Shown here: one piece after another, positions 23,556-36,009 of the stretch
Layout of the letters: every line of letters begins with the position of its first letter
Position numbering within the stretch: position 1 is the stretch's first letter
Origin: Pseudisothecium myosuroides
Lineage: Eukaryota; Streptophyta; Bryopsida; Hypnales; Lembophyllaceae
Reading direction: 5' to 3'
Assembly (NCBI GenBank): GCA_951799445.1
Contig: OX637293.1
Coordinates: 10,850,001 to 10,914,000, forward strand
DNA length: 64,000 bases
Translations under genes and position numbers: made by a program
Notes under the pieces: model-generated
The model's input: only the letters and a program-made list of their open reading frames with translations
Told to the model about the DNA's origin: nothing
Databases searched by the model: none

Positions 23556-24456
23556 CTTCTAAAGTCCCAAGGCTTTATTCAATCAAAAAACTGCAAACTA
23601 CCATTGCTATTGCAAAGAGCAAAAAACACTTAAAGTTGATATTTTGCATATTTAATTGCAAGATCTTGCACTAAACTAAGTATGTGTAGAAGAAATTTAT
23701 GAAACTTTGATTGCAAGATATTTGTGATTAAAGTGAAGAAAATGGGTTTTCTTGTACCTTGTGTGACTAGATTAAAAGACTTTGAATCTTCTTAGCTTAA
23801 AATTTTTGCACTACAAATTTTAAATTAAGTTTTTTTATGTTGAAGAATTGAGGTGAAATTCTATGAATTTTTTTTAATGAAAAAAACAAGTTGGTTTTCA
23901 TTCTTTAAAAAATTGTTAAGTAGAAGTAGATATAAAATTGACGGAAAAACTAAATTGTTAATAGCTATAAGGTGGAATTGAAGCACATTATGGTAATTCC
24001 AATGACAATATTGTTCTAACAAGCTAAAAAAACCTTGTAGAATTTCTTTTCCAAAAATTTCAAAGATTGAGGTTAGAAATGAATCCAATTTGTTATTTTC
24101 TCAAGGAGATGTTATGATTGCCCACAAAACAAGAAGCTCCATACTTTTCACATCACTAGTAGTGAAATGAAGAGAATCAAAGCTTCCCATGTAGAAAACA
24201 TACAATCTATGAGAAATAAATTTTCAAAAAATTTATTTTAAAGTTTTTGTGGATATTTTATGCTACCCGACAACCTTCTTTTTTTGCTTAGGATGGCATA
24301 ATTTTTATTCCAAGGCATTGATTGAAATAAAAATTATATTATCAAAAAGATAATGTATTATTTATCTTAACAAAAGTTTAAAAAAAACATGACAAAAATT
24401 GAAATCATAAGAACCTGCTAGAACTTTCATTTGTTCTTTGAGGGGACATTGGGACT
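23556..24456. mobile_element. TTAA-type element P8, about 900 bp
   Basis: TTAA occurs at 23552-23555 and 24457-24460. The left end TTCTAAAGTCCCAAGGC is recognisable and the right end is degenerate (GGGACTTTAA). The interior matches the left part of P7 (30500-30690) and its continuation after 31284. It starts about 95 bp beyond the pogo-like element and has no gene. Confidence 0.55.
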
Positions 24457-24460
24457 TTAA

Positions 24461-26290
24461 CAATAAGTATGTTCACTATTAGTACATTGAAAAATGCGAT
24501 ATGTACCTTTAAGTGTTTTGATAACTCCTATCTTAATTCCCAAAATTATGCAAATTTGCAAGACACTACAGTATTGAAGTTCACAATAATTTAAATGCAC
24601 TCAATAAAATCAATATGGTGTTATTGTCGACACTATTTTCAAACTATCTCAAATATTGTAATTTCCATCCAACTTTCACTTGAATTTCATCTAAAAATTC
24701 ACAATTATTAGATTACATTCATTTGGAAATTATCCAAATTATTCTCAAAATTAACCTCTAAAGGACCAAGCTACGTTTTTTGGGGCAACATAGCGATTTT
24801 GGGCAGCTCACTACAAATGGAATTTTTGTTTTTTTTTCTTTGAAATTTTCCCACAACATGGGGATAAGAGTTTTTTTAAGGCCCAACAATTTTTGTAACT
24901 TTTCACTACATGGTTAAAAAATTATTGCATAATATGTAGTTTTTTTCCCCGGACAGCCAGTTTGAGCAGATTAAAAAAAATCTCTTTTTTCATAAATAGA
25001 AATTTGAAATTGGTTTTTTAGATTTACATATGCATGGAAAGTTTTTAATCATTCCATTTTGATCAATGAGATGAAAGGTATGAGGAGTTTTTATTTGCGC
25101 GTAGTTATGGATTTTCTACTCTAAAATAAATTTTGAAGTCCTTCATTTTACTCAATTTTCAATATTTTTTCAAAAAATAAAATCATCGGATGCAGATTTT
25201 CTATTACAACATTGAAACCATTGGAATTGGCATTTTTTAATTCCATAACTAAAATTCTTTACAATTTTGTATTTTGAATCATTCTCTTTGTTTTTCTACT
25301 TACTATTTTTTTCCTATATGTTGTACAATTCCAAATGATTTGAAATTTTTCAAGCATGGAGCCAACTTGGCTTGAAGAGTAAATCCAAACTTAAGAGTAA
25401 CCACGATTTTGGACATTTTTTTATACGAATGTGACCTTGTGAAGTGCAGCTGCCTTGCTTTTTGCAAGGGGAAGAAAAGGATTTTTGTCAATTCAAACAC
25501 TAATATCTTGCAATCCACACGGTAAAAAAATTTGAAATTTTTTCCACATCTTCTCAGACCAACGAACTATGAGATCCTATGGTTTAGGGTAATCAAAAAT
25601 ATTTTTTTCTAAAATTTGGTACTTGTACTAGAAATAACAGTTTTAGAGCGTTTTGATGAAAACATAGTCAAAGAACTTTAGAAGTTAATGTGAGTGGGTT
25701 TCACATTATTCAAACTTTTGCACTAATTGAATATCAAACTTGTGTAGTCCCTTTTTTTTCTCCAAATTATTTATCCTTGTACTTGAAGGACAATTTTAGG
25801 ATTATAGATTATTTCATTGTATTTCAAACCTCTACTTAGAAAATAAAGCACAGTGGTTTATTTTATCCACTTTACAAGTTCAAAAAAATAGAATTTTAGA
25901 GCAATTTGAAGTTGACTCCACCAAAGACCAAAAATACACTATCCAATACCCACCTCCATTTTTATCCACTTTAATACAGCTTTAAAATTCTAGAATTTCT
26001 TTTTGAGAATTAGCTACACATTTTTGTTTTACAATGCAAGTATAAATTTTGTGAAAATTTCAAAAACTTTGAATGCATTCTATAAATTAAGCTCACAAAT
26101 ATTCTTTTAAGACCATATATAAGAACAATTTTTATTCATTCCATTTGAATTAGTAGTGTTAAAAGATATGAAAAGTCTTGTTTTATAAATAATCATGGCA
26201 TCTTCAAGGAAAAAAACATATAGAATTTACTTTGTGAATTCATTTTCACAACTTTTTATAACAAAAGGTCCATAGGATGTAGAATACATG
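24461..26290. other. AT-rich stretch, possible orphan TTAA-type end
   Basis: TTAA followed by CCTCTAAAGGACCAAG at 24751 looks like a left terminus of the TTAA family. A possible matching right terminus, CCTTTAGGGGTTAA, lies at about 27589-27602, beyond P2. The pairing is unproven. There are no genes. Confidence 0.4.
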
Positions 26291-26294
26291 TTAA

Positions 26295-27174
26295 CCCTTT
26301 AGTGACCGTGGTTGATTTGGGGGGCGGGTGTAGTTTTTCAAGAAAATGAATTTTGTGGCCACTCTAAAGATGTAGTCTTAGATCAAATCGTACAAGGTGT
26401 TTCCATAAGGGAGATTCTTCAACCTAACAAAAAATCAAACTCATCCAACTGTACAAATTGCCATAAATAAGGTAGGAGGTCCATAAATCAACCTTTTAAG
26501 GGCTAAAATTGAATTTTGTGGAGGTGAAACATCTTTAAATACTTTTTAGTAAATTTTCCTCAAAAGACAAGTAGAATAGGCATCTAATCCAAGTCGTTTC
26601 ATATTTTTTCAAACTTTGTGAAATTAGTTACAAGTTTTTGAAGTTTACAAAAAATGGTCATATGTGGTCATCAAAATCAATACCCTTCTAAAATGTGCAG
26701 ATTTGGTACATTGAAGAAAGTGAAATGTACCTCTAAATCATGTTTGCTTCTAGAGCCTTGTTGGAGTTTGAGTTGCTTTCCTTAATTTTCAAAAATCAAT
26801 GACTTCAATGACCCTTTAGAATTAGCACTACATAAATACCAATGCATAAGTTTACTTTGGGCATTCATGTGATTATAAAGCAACACTTATACCTTGTCAA
26901 GACATCAAGTTACAAAAAAATCTCACAATTTGGTTGATATTCTTTTGTATTTTTGTTGAACACTTTCCATTTAAAGGTCCAGGCCATTTGAGTTTGCAAC
27001 CTCATAGCTAATTCATCAATGCTCCGATTCTCTTAAAATTGGTTTTGTTTGAAGCGCACAAAGACATTCTAATTGCGTTCCTCTTTGAGATTTTTGTGAT
27101 CAAATGTATTTTGAACAATATTAGACTGAGAGTCCAAAAATCAAACAAAAAGTGGTCTACTGGTCACAAAAGGG
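26295..27174. mobile_element. TTAA-type (piggyBac-like) element P2, 880 bp
   Basis: TTAA occurs at 26291-26294 and 27175-27178. The left end reads CCCTTTAGTGACCGTGG and the complement of the right end CCCTTTTGTGACCAGTAG. It is the same subfamily as P1, reversed. About 26475-26720 resembles the TAAGGTAG-family repeat seen elsewhere and may be a nested copy. No coding frame was recognised. Confidence 0.72.
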
Positions 27175-27602
27175 TTAAAATGATCAGATTGACATGTTTC
27201 AATTCTATTTTTGAACTATTAAGAGTTAATTTTTCCTTCTATCTATTTTTACTCAATAATTTTTTAAATGATTTTTTTTTCCTAGATTTTTATTTTCCTT
27301 TAAACCATAAATATTTAAGCTTCAATACTTTGTAGTACAAAAGAGGATTCAAAGTCTAAAATCCTAGCATGGTTAGGTACAAAAATAATTCTTTTTATAT
27401 GGAATACTAATATTTTACAAATCTACTTGGTCAAAGTTTCAAAAAAATTCCTCCTCACATTTTGATGCATGTCTAATCTAAGTACTTGTATGCAGTTGGA
27501 TATGCAAAAGATGTATGTCTTTTTCATTGTAATTATTTGCACTATAAATAGAAATTTTGAAGTTTTATTAATCAATCGTAACTCTAAGCCTTTAGGGGTT
27601 AA

Positions 27603-29932
27603 AAAATCTTCACCAAATCCTTAATAGTTCCATTACTATAAATGAAAAAGGCTGACAAAGTGGAACAAAGGTATTTATAATAAACTAATAAAAATTAAAA
27701 TCTTAAATTAGAATATATATATATATATATTTTTAAACCCTAAAGGAATATTGAACCAACTTTGGAATTTTTGAGCTCATGCAAGCTCTATTGACTTTAT
27801 AATTTGAATTTTTGCATAAAATGCTCAAGATTAGATGCTATTCATTCTAATTTACATGTGAAGCTTTATTTAACATCATTCCAATAAATATTTCAAAAGT
27901 TATAAGTTTTTTTTTCTATTTCCATGTCAAAACAAACAACTTAAAATATATTATATATAAAAGATTAATTAGCTTTCTTTGATTGTAAATTTAGATTAGT
28001 AACTACCACAAAAGTTTTTGAACCATTCAATCCAAACAATGAGATATAAGTTATAAGTTTTTATTTTGTGGTTAATGAAGGCTGGTAGAAAAACGTATAA
28101 AGTTCTTTTTAAAACTCAGTTTTGAAAGGTTCCCAAACAAAACAAAAACAGAAGATATATGTTGCTACTGAACACTGTTACCATTGAAATTTTCAATTTT
28201 CAATTTCTTGTCAAAAATTATTAGCGATTTTAGTTTTTCTTTCATCAAGTGCGTCCTTCTACTTTATAAAAAATTTAATGACAAATATGAAAGTTAATTT
28301 GTTCATTTTTTTCCATGTATTCTCAAACCATTTTCAACATATTGACTACAATGCACAAATTACAATAGGATATACTTGTATATTTTCTAAAAAACTTTGA
28401 AAGACAAAACTTCATGGCTTTGAGAAGGGCTTGAAAACCTTCCTTTTTGAAATTTACACACATTGAATTTGCAATGGATAAGGAACTTTGCAATGGTGGC
28501 CAAATTTGGAGTGCAATGTGCTTTGTTCACCATGATTTGCCCAAACCTCTACATTTTTTTTTGTCTTTTAGCTAGTTTTTGAAGCAATTTATTTTCTATG
28601 TCTAGTGTCTAAATTTGAGTTTTTTTGTTCCTATTGAAAGTATTTTAGAATGCGCTTCCAATATTAAAAATTTCAAGTTCTAATTATAAATCAATAAGAA
28701 TTTAGAAAGTTTATTTTAGAGGGGCTATTTTTGGAGTGCATTGACCATGACTTTACAATATTGTAGGCTTAGTTAGTGTGGTAATGCCTTTATAGGCAAA
28801 CCACCTCAATAACACGCTTAGATTGATCTTATAAACTAAGGTGGGTCGGTACATCCAAAATTGCACCTTGCCTAAAACAACCATCATCACTTTGTGTACA
28901 TCTCCAAAACCAATATGTACATACGTTGAAGAAACAATTTTCAAACATCTTAAAAAAACACTTTGATCCTTCGTAACTTTTGCATATGATACCTAAATGT
29001 TGCATTCTTTTAATGCGTTGGAACCTCCCCTCCCTTGCCAACAACAAAAGAATATGAAAATTTGACCATTCTACTAATGTTAATTGGGCACACATTAGTA
29101 AAATGTGGTGGTTTGGAGGATACCAACCTTAGCAAGACATGAAAGTGGTCATACAAAGTGGGTTTTGCAAGGGTGAATTCCGTGTTCTACAAGGTAATTG
29201 TAAAAATAAAATAAAAAACTATTTAGTGTCATGTTACTTAATTCTATGTTCTTCACCTCTCCCCAGCTAATTCAGGGCCTCTGTTTGCAAACCTAAATTG
29301 AAAATTTCCAAATTTGATCAAGTACGGCAACTATAGAAAATCTATGTATTTTCCCCAGGGGTAATTTCACCTCTTAACCTCCTGCCCCACCTTATTATCT
29401 TAATCCCCCATTTCGAGTAGTTTCTTTTGGTTCCCCTTAATTTGCCTTGGTCGGTTTGGCGGCTCAGGTGGCTCAGTTGCTTGATTCTCCATCTGCACCC
29501 AACAAAAGGTCCCTTCTTCTCGGTTCCTAAATAAACCAACCCAATGATCCCAATTAGTTCCAAAGTTACTCCATCCCACTAAGTAATAATTTACCTACAC
29601 TACGGTAATTTAACTTCCTGAACCGACCGGTGCTTGTGGTCGGTGAAGCCGACCTCAGTCAAATTCCAGAGAGAGAGAGAATGTGGTATTGCTGGGCCTC
29701 ATGGAGTGGGAGTCAAGGTGCCACCTCGCGCTGGCGTGGGGCTGTGGTCAGGGGAAGTACGAGAGAATGGATGGGGGCCACTGCCCCACAGGCACTCCCA
29801 CAGGCCCTCCGTCCTACTTCAGTTGACCTTTAGAAATCTGAACCCGACTTGCCATTTGGCATTTGGCAATGGTGGAGGGACCAAGGGTATCAACAAGCGA
29901 GGAAGGAGGGGGACGGAGATGCGATACCCGCG
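27603..29932. other. Repeat-poor AT-rich stretch turning GC-richer after 29.3 kb
   Basis: No gene was recognised. An AT dinucleotide tract lies at about 27714-27730. From 29240 there is partial similarity to 165-330. From 29600 the sequence is GC-rich with short frames that have no recognisable homology. Confidence 0.4.
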
Positions 29933-30036
29933 GTGGGTGGGTGGTTTCACCGGGTGGGTAGGTGGTTTCGCCGGGTGGGCAGGTGGGTTCGTCGGGTGGG
30001 TGGGTTGGTTCACCGGGTGGGTGGGTGGGTTGGTTG
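29933..30036 (+). repeat. G-rich minisatellite with GGGTGGG units
   Basis: About four to five imperfect 24-bp units of the form GGTGGTTTCRCCGGGTGGG. The repeated G runs could form G-quadruplexes on the + strand. Translation gives Gly/Trp/Val repeats on one strand and Pro/Thr/His repeats on the other, which explains the open frames here without a gene. Confidence 0.8.
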
Positions 30037-30249
30037 GCACAGCCAGGCGCACTGCAGGAAGAGAAATTATACGGATGTAGTTAAGTCTTCGGTATGTTCC
30101 CACCTGATGTTAAAGGTGTTGTTACAGAGGGTCTTAGGAATGAATTTTGGCCTTCTTCTGGACCGGATTCACATTCCAAAGAACACCTGTAACAACAAGT
30201 GGGAATAGTTTGGATCTCACGGCACTTGGTTGCATCTACTAACCCTTAA

Positions 30250-30490
30250 CCCCTAAGCGCCCAACCAACAGCTTTACTAAAATCCAAACCCTCTGGAATT
30301 CATTTCACTCAAACTATCACTTAAAAAGAGATCCACACATAAACTTGACCATACCGAACATAGGTCCGGCCGAGCTCCAAGGAAAGGGAGACGTCCTTTG
30401 ATTGTACCGTTGAAAATATTATAATGGTCAAACAAAGAAAGACATTCAAAACTTGAGAGGCCATATTTTGGCCCTTGGGGCACTCAAGGG
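30250..30490. mobile_element. TTAA-type element P3, 241 bp, nested in the terminal repeat of P7
   Basis: TTAA flanks both sides (30246-30249 and 30491-30494). The left end is CCCCTAAGCGCCCAACC and the complement of the right end CCCTTGAGTGCCCCAAGGG. Removing it with one TTAA restores a recognisable family terminus, CCCTTAAAG then CAAGGCC, across the junction. Confidence 0.68.
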
Positions 30491-30697
30491 TTAAAGTTTC
30501 AAGGCCTTTTTTTCCATCAAAAAACCACTCAAAACTACCACTTCTATTGCAAAGAGCAAAAAAACTCTTTAATTTCTAATTTTTAAAATTCTTTTGTGCA
30601 TATCTAACCAAAGAATCTAGAACTAGACTAGTATAAGAAATGCATGGAAGAAATTTCAGAAACTTTGGGTGCATAGATTGCAAGATGTATTCATACT

Positions 30698-31279
30698 ACC
30701 CTTGAAGTCCCCCAAAGCCATTTTTCTGTCAAAAAACACTCGAAACTGCCATTTCAATTGCATTCACCCAAAAATTACAAAAAAACATTCTTTTCTTAGA
30801 ATCTAAATATAGGATCTTGTCCTTCACTTGTCTGAGATCATGTGGTAAATTTTTTACCAAATTTGATTGTAGGGATTGGAAGATATTGGCATTCAAAGTT
30901 GAACAAATTTTTTTTCCCAAGAAGATCCTTAGATTGCCTAAAAAACAAGATTGTCTATAACTTTTTCATCACTAGTCCAAATAGTGAATTAATCAAAGTT
31001 TTACACATAGACAAATTATAAACTTTTAGGAATTAAAAAAAATATATTATTTTGACCTTTTGCAATTATTGGGGGGCTGCCCGCCAACCTCCGTTTTTGG
31101 CTTTTTGTGCCATAACTTTTGCTTCCAGACATCAATTGAAATAAAAATAATATTCTCAAAAAGCTTATGTATTTTTCTAGAAGTACAAAAAGTTTTAGAA
31201 AATTATGATGAATATTGAGACCTTGTGAGCCTACCCAAAGTTGCATTTTGGCCTCCTAGGGTCAATGGGACTTTAGGGG
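30698..31279. mobile_element. TTAA-type element nested in P7
   Basis: The right end CTTTAGGGG is followed by TTAA (31280-31283). The left end is read as CCCTTGAAGTCCCCCAAAG, but the tetramer before it (ACTA) no longer matches TTAA. The interior has the same family landmarks as P5, such as GATCATGTGGTAAA and AAAAAACAAGATTGTC. The left limit is uncertain by a few bases. Confidence 0.5.
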
Positions 31280-31995
31280 TTAAAGAAAAGAAAATAAGTT
31301 TTTTTACACCTTGTTCTTCTAGATTTTTTGGCTTTAAATCTTCTTAACTTAAAATTCTTGCACTATTGATTTTGATTTTCTAATTTTTTATGTTGAAGAA
31401 CTGAATTGAAAATCTAGACTAAAAGTTCAACAAAAACACTTTATTTTCATTCATTGAAAAAATATTAAATAGAAGTATGTTCAAGTTTGAAGGGAAATCT
31501 AAACCGTCAATAGCTCTGACATGGAATTGAAAAACAATAATCTCAATGCTAAGATTGTTTAAGCAAGCAAATTTAATACTATCTAACAATTTTTTAGAAT
31601 TTTTTTAGAAATTGCATTCAAAAATGAAGTTTATAAGTGATTTTTCAAGAAGATGCTTAAATTGTCCGAAAAACAAGATTGTCCATAACTTTCCCATCAC
31701 TAGTCCAAGTAGAATGAATCAAAGCTTCAAATGTAGACAAAAATATAATATTTGAGAAAAAAAATAATAAATAAAAATTCAATGTTTTGTGATTTTTTGG
31801 GGCTTTAAAGTTTCTTTTTGCACTTAGGGAGGCATAACTTTTGCTATTGGGCACCATTTGAAATAAAAACTATATTTCCAGAAAGCTAATGTAATTTTCC
31901 TATCTTCAAATTTAAAAAAAAAAATAAGGTCAAAAAATATGGTCATACAAGCCTACCCAAAATCCCAAGAGGGACTATAGGACTTTTGGGGTTAA

Positions 31996-32730
31996 ATCAC
32001 CATGTCACAACCAAGGCTTTTTTTTTCATTTTTTATGAAGTGCCAAAGTGGCAATATGAAATGTTATAGTGGTGCTCCAAATTTCAACATTCAACCACAT
32101 ATTGGATAGAAAATATCACATTAGCACATATCACATGTCCATAATTATGTTTTCATCTACAATTTGGCAATTTCATCCAATTTTTTCAATTTGAAGTTTT
32201 CTAGCAAAAACTTCACAATTTATTCCCTTTTTTTAGGCAAATTATTATCTTTTTGATGCAATGTGGCACTAAAAAGCCAAAAAAAAGCCTTGGTCACGAC
32301 TCCCGTCACAAAATTTGTAAAGTTTTCATCCCAGAGAAATATCATCCAATAATTTTGTCCAACATTTATAATTAAAAACCTAGAGTATGACAAGTGAACA
32401 TTTTTCCTCGACGTGAGCACAACAATTCATTATAATTTGAAGTTATTAGTCTTCTTTTAACCTTGGAATGTTGTTGAGGACCGACAAGAAAAGCATCCTT
32501 TGGTTAACTTCCATCGCCTAAGACGGTATAATGAAATCCCTGGAATGCTGTTGAGGACCGACAAAAACCCTTCATCTTTGGATGACTTATTCACCTAAGA
32601 CAATATGATTGGATGAAAAAAAATGTTTTTTTAATCTAATTTCTTTTTGGACAGTTGATTGAGTATATTTTCAAAAATAGTTGATTACAAAGTCTTGCAT
32701 TATGAATATTATTGCTTTTTCTAAAGAAGA
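31996..32730. other. Short unassigned stretch
   Basis: It contains two related segments with GTTGAGGACCGACAA (32470-32490 and 32548-32566), a local duplication of about 77 bp. No gene was seen. Confidence 0.45.
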
Positions 32731-32734
32731 AGAT

Positions 32735-34392
32735 GGGTGATTGCACAAGACACTTGTACTACTTGTTGCGTTTGGCAACAATACTCCTGATTTTTTTTGG
32801 AGTACTTTAAAATTAGGAAACCAATTTAAAAATAAATAAATAAATAAATATAGCCAATGTATGGACCTTTAATATGAAGGTAACCACCTTAGAAAATTCA
32901 TTACAAAATTCTGTAAGTAGGAGAACTAGAAAAGTGCCAAATCTCAAGAACATAAATACTTCAATGTTTTAACCCCTAAAGGCCCAAGGCATTTTCTGGC
33001 TCTAAAACCACTGAAAACTAACATTTCTGCTGCGATCACTTCCTAAACCAAAAAGAAACTTTTTTTTAGAATCTAACCGTAGGATATTGTACTTCACTTG
33101 TCTTAGATCATGTGGTAAAAATTTCATGAAGTTTGACCGTACGGATTGGAAGATATATTAGCGTTTGAAGTTGAAAAAAGAAGTTTTTTTTGAACTCTGG
33201 ATTGCAATTTCAGATGACTTTGATGGCCATTTGTGGATTTTTTTTGCACTACACACGATAAAGTTAAAATTTTTTATGTTGAACATTCGAGTTGAGAGTT
33301 GAAAAAAAAAATTTCAGAATGTCAAAACTTGATTTTCACATATAAAAAGTTTGTTAAGTAGAAGTAGGTCCAAAATTGAACAAATCACTAAATCTTCAAT
33401 AGCTCTTAGATGGAATTAAAAAACCATAATTCCAACGGTGGGATTGTTCTTGCAAACAAACTTAACCTACTCAAAAAAAAAAATTGAAATGTTTTGAAAA
33501 TTGCATTCAAAAATGAATTTTATAAGTTGTTTTTTGAAGAAGACACTTAGATTGCCCAAAAAACAAGATTGTCCATAACTTTCTCATTCTGAGTCCAAAT
33601 AGAATGAATCAAAGCTTCAAACATAGAGAAAAACATGATCTTTAAGAAAAAAAATCAAAAAAAAAAATTCAATTTTTTAAAGTTTTTTTTTCTGCCCGGC
33701 GAACTGCTTTTTTGACTTCGGGCGGCATAACTTTTTTCCCCAACCACCGATTGAAAAAAAAATTATATTTCTGGAAAGCTAATGTGATTTCCTATCTTTG
33801 AAAAAAGTTTCTAAAAATCAGGTCGAAATTTCAGGTCGTATGAGCCTGCCCGAAATCCCAAGTGTCCCCCGAGGGGACTTTGGGCCTTTAGGGGTTGATT
33901 AATAAATAAAAAATAAAAAATAAAAAATAAAATAGGCCATTTGTAGCAACTCTATAGAGATGGTCACTCACCAAAAAATCCATCAAAATAATTTCTTACA
34001 CGTTTCAAAATGCAAGTAGAAAGAGACTCACTCTGTGAACTTCTACACAATATATAATCAGTAATTAATTTTAGAAATCCTGTGAGTAGTATCTAAAAGT
34101 ATACTTTAAGACCGTTCCCTCCAAATTTTAGCTCCAAATTTGTTTCTTTGGGTACTAAATAGTACTAAACCCCCAAAATTAGCAAGTGTGACAAAAAAAA
34201 TTGGGGGCTATTATTAAATAGTGAAACATTTTTAAAAAATTACAAAAAATTAGGCAAGGTGTATAATAGTCATAAATATCTTGTCTATGAATTTTGAGTC
34301 ATTTGGAGCCAAAACAGAAAAGTTATGGCTAAAAAGCTAATAAGCATGCAACATGTGACAAAAAATAGTACAAGTGTTTTGTGCAATCACCC
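32735..34392. mobile_element. GGGTGATTGC-family MITE, copy 4, carrying a TTAA-type insertion
   Basis: The left end is GGGTGATTGCACAAGACACT and the complement of the right end GGGTGATTGCACAAAACACT. AGAT flanks both ends (32731-32734 and 34393-34396). A 922-bp TTAA-type element interrupts it at 32973-33894. Without that insert the element is about 732 bp. The interior is colinear with copy 1, which lacks the insertion. Confidence 0.82.
32973..33894. mobile_element. TTAA-type element P5, 922 bp, inside MITE copy 4
   Basis: The left end is CCCCTAAAGGCCCAAGGC and the complement of the right end CCCCTAAAGGCCCAAAG. The left flank is TTAA (32969-32972) and the right flank TTGA (33895-33898), one substitution. 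The corresponding place in MITE copy 1 (about 9075) lacks the insert. It is non-coding and one of the best preserved family members here. Confidence 0.78.
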
Positions 34393-34402
34393 AGATGTTG
34401 AA

Positions 34403-35090
34403 CCCCTAATGACCCAAGTGGCCATTTTTGAATCGCTATTCTTCTTTTATGAGCTACCCGCTCTCAAATTTTGATTTAAATTTAAAAATAAAAATAAAAA
34501 TAAAATCTTGAAATTAGACTACACTATGAATCCAATGGCAATAGGATCATCAACTTCTAAGTTAAACTCTGCTCTGTGGGATTTTTTTAGGTTGAAAATG
34601 GTGTAGAGTAGTTTACGGTTTAGGATTTTTAGATTCGGTTTGGGCATGGACTAAGAAGTTAGCCAAAAGAAGACAAGTGTGCCCCTTCTTGTTTTATCAT
34701 AAACACTACTCTCAATTTAGTGACCACTATGCATTGAAAGCTCCACCAAAAATTGCAAAATGACCAGAATGTTGTGAAATTTTAGATGAGCATTTTCAAT
34801 TCTATTATCTTTCATTGAGCACAAAAAACTCATCATTTCAAAACATTCTCACTAACTTCAAAATGCGCGGCTCTGTTTTTCCATTGACCCAAATAAAACT
34901 TCAAACTTAAATATCTACTAAATTGTGTGGTCAAAAAATTTGAATTTTTTGAGGTACTCACTCTCTCTACAAACTACAAGATCCTACAATTACATTCATT
35001 TTGATCTCAAGAAAAAATGAGAAAACAAATTTCTCAAGTTCTTGGCAGTTAGGCCCATCTTGAAGTACCTACACATGTGGTCACTAGGGA
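34403..35090. mobile_element. TTAA-type element P9, 688 bp
   Basis: It begins CCCCTAATGACCCAAGTGG; the complement of its right end reads TCCCTAGTGACCACATG. The right flank is TTAA (35091-35094) and the left flank TGAA (34399-34402) has diverged. It begins only 10 bp after the end of MITE copy 4. It is non-coding and related to P10. Confidence 0.6.
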
Positions 35091-35265
35091 TTAATCTACA
35101 AATCACCCTGTTGAGTAGTGTATTTTGGCCATTTCTTGCTATTTATTCTTGATGAGAAATTTTGATATAAAAATGATTTGAATTAGAGTTCAATTAATCA
35201 AATGAAACTTATCAAGTGCAATTTCTATTCCAAATGGAAGTTTTGAAAAATTTATAAATTTCATT

Positions 35266-35474
35266 CACTACAAAAGAAAGGGGTGTTCTAAGTGAGTTTT
35301 TAAGTACAGTCCTAGACACATGATTTTAAGTAATGGCCTTTAAGGAGATTTTCAACAAAATTTTACTTAAAATACATGTGTTTTAAGTAAATTTTGCTGA
35401 AAATCTCCTTAAGGCCATTACTTAAAATCATGTGTCTAGGACTATCACTTAAAACACTCCTTTCTCTTATAGTG
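35266..35474. mobile_element. CACTA-type foldback MITE, 209 bp, 3-bp target duplication ATT
   Basis: The two halves are near-complete inverted copies with arms of about 100 bp. The left end reads CACTACAAAAGAAAGGGGTG and the complement of the right end CACTATAAGAGAAAGGAGTG. ATT flanks both sides (35263-35265 and 35475-35477). A CACTA terminus with a 3-bp duplication is characteristic of the CMC/EnSpm superfamily. The arms would form a long stable hairpin if transcribed. Confidence 0.85.
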
Positions 35475-36009
35475 ATTGTTTCATAGCAATATGAACTTTG
35501 GGTCTATAACCATGTTTTGTTGATTTTTTAATTTTTTAATTTTGTAATGATACAATAATTTTGGTTTATACCATGATGTTATACACTATAATATACATCT
35601 ATGGTGAAATTTTCAGATTTTTTGGTGAGATTATTCTAACAATCAAAGTTAACCCTATAGAACCTTTTGTTTTAAAAAAAATGTGAAAATTGAATTCAAA
35701 AACAAATCCTACATGTTATTTTTTTTTAAATGTTTTAATTGCCTGCAAAACAAGATACTCCATAATTCTTACATCACAAACCCGAATGGAATGAATCAAA
35801 ACTTCGCTTGTAGACAAAAACACAATATATGAGGATAAAGATTCATTTTATATTTCAATTTTTTGTAGATTTTATTCTACCCGCCAAGTTCAATTTGAGG
35901 CTTAGATTCAATTTTTGTAGTATAACTTTTGTTCATGGGCACCAATTGAAATAAAAATTGCATTTCCAAAATGCTGATAATTTTTAGGGGACAAATGGTC
36001 CCTTAGGGA

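Larger units (their letters stand above)
30243..31991. mobile_element. TTAA-type element P7, host of two nested insertions
   Basis: The left end CCCTTAA at 30243 is split by P3, which sits in the TTAA within the terminal repeat. The right end is CTTTTGGGG, followed by TTAA at 31992-31995. The left flank is CTAA. A second insertion occupies about 30698-31279. The two halves of P7 (30500-30690 and 31284-31991) together follow the layout of P8. It is non-coding. Confidence 0.55.

Noticed and set aside
27714..27730. AT dinucleotide run as a regulatory or origin element
   Set aside because: It is simple low-complexity sequence, and similar tracts occur elsewhere in the window (for example 55565-55602).
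29634..30103. Long frames on both strands rich in Gly/Trp or Pro/Thr
   Set aside because: They arise from the 24-bp minisatellite; neither has a recognisable domain.
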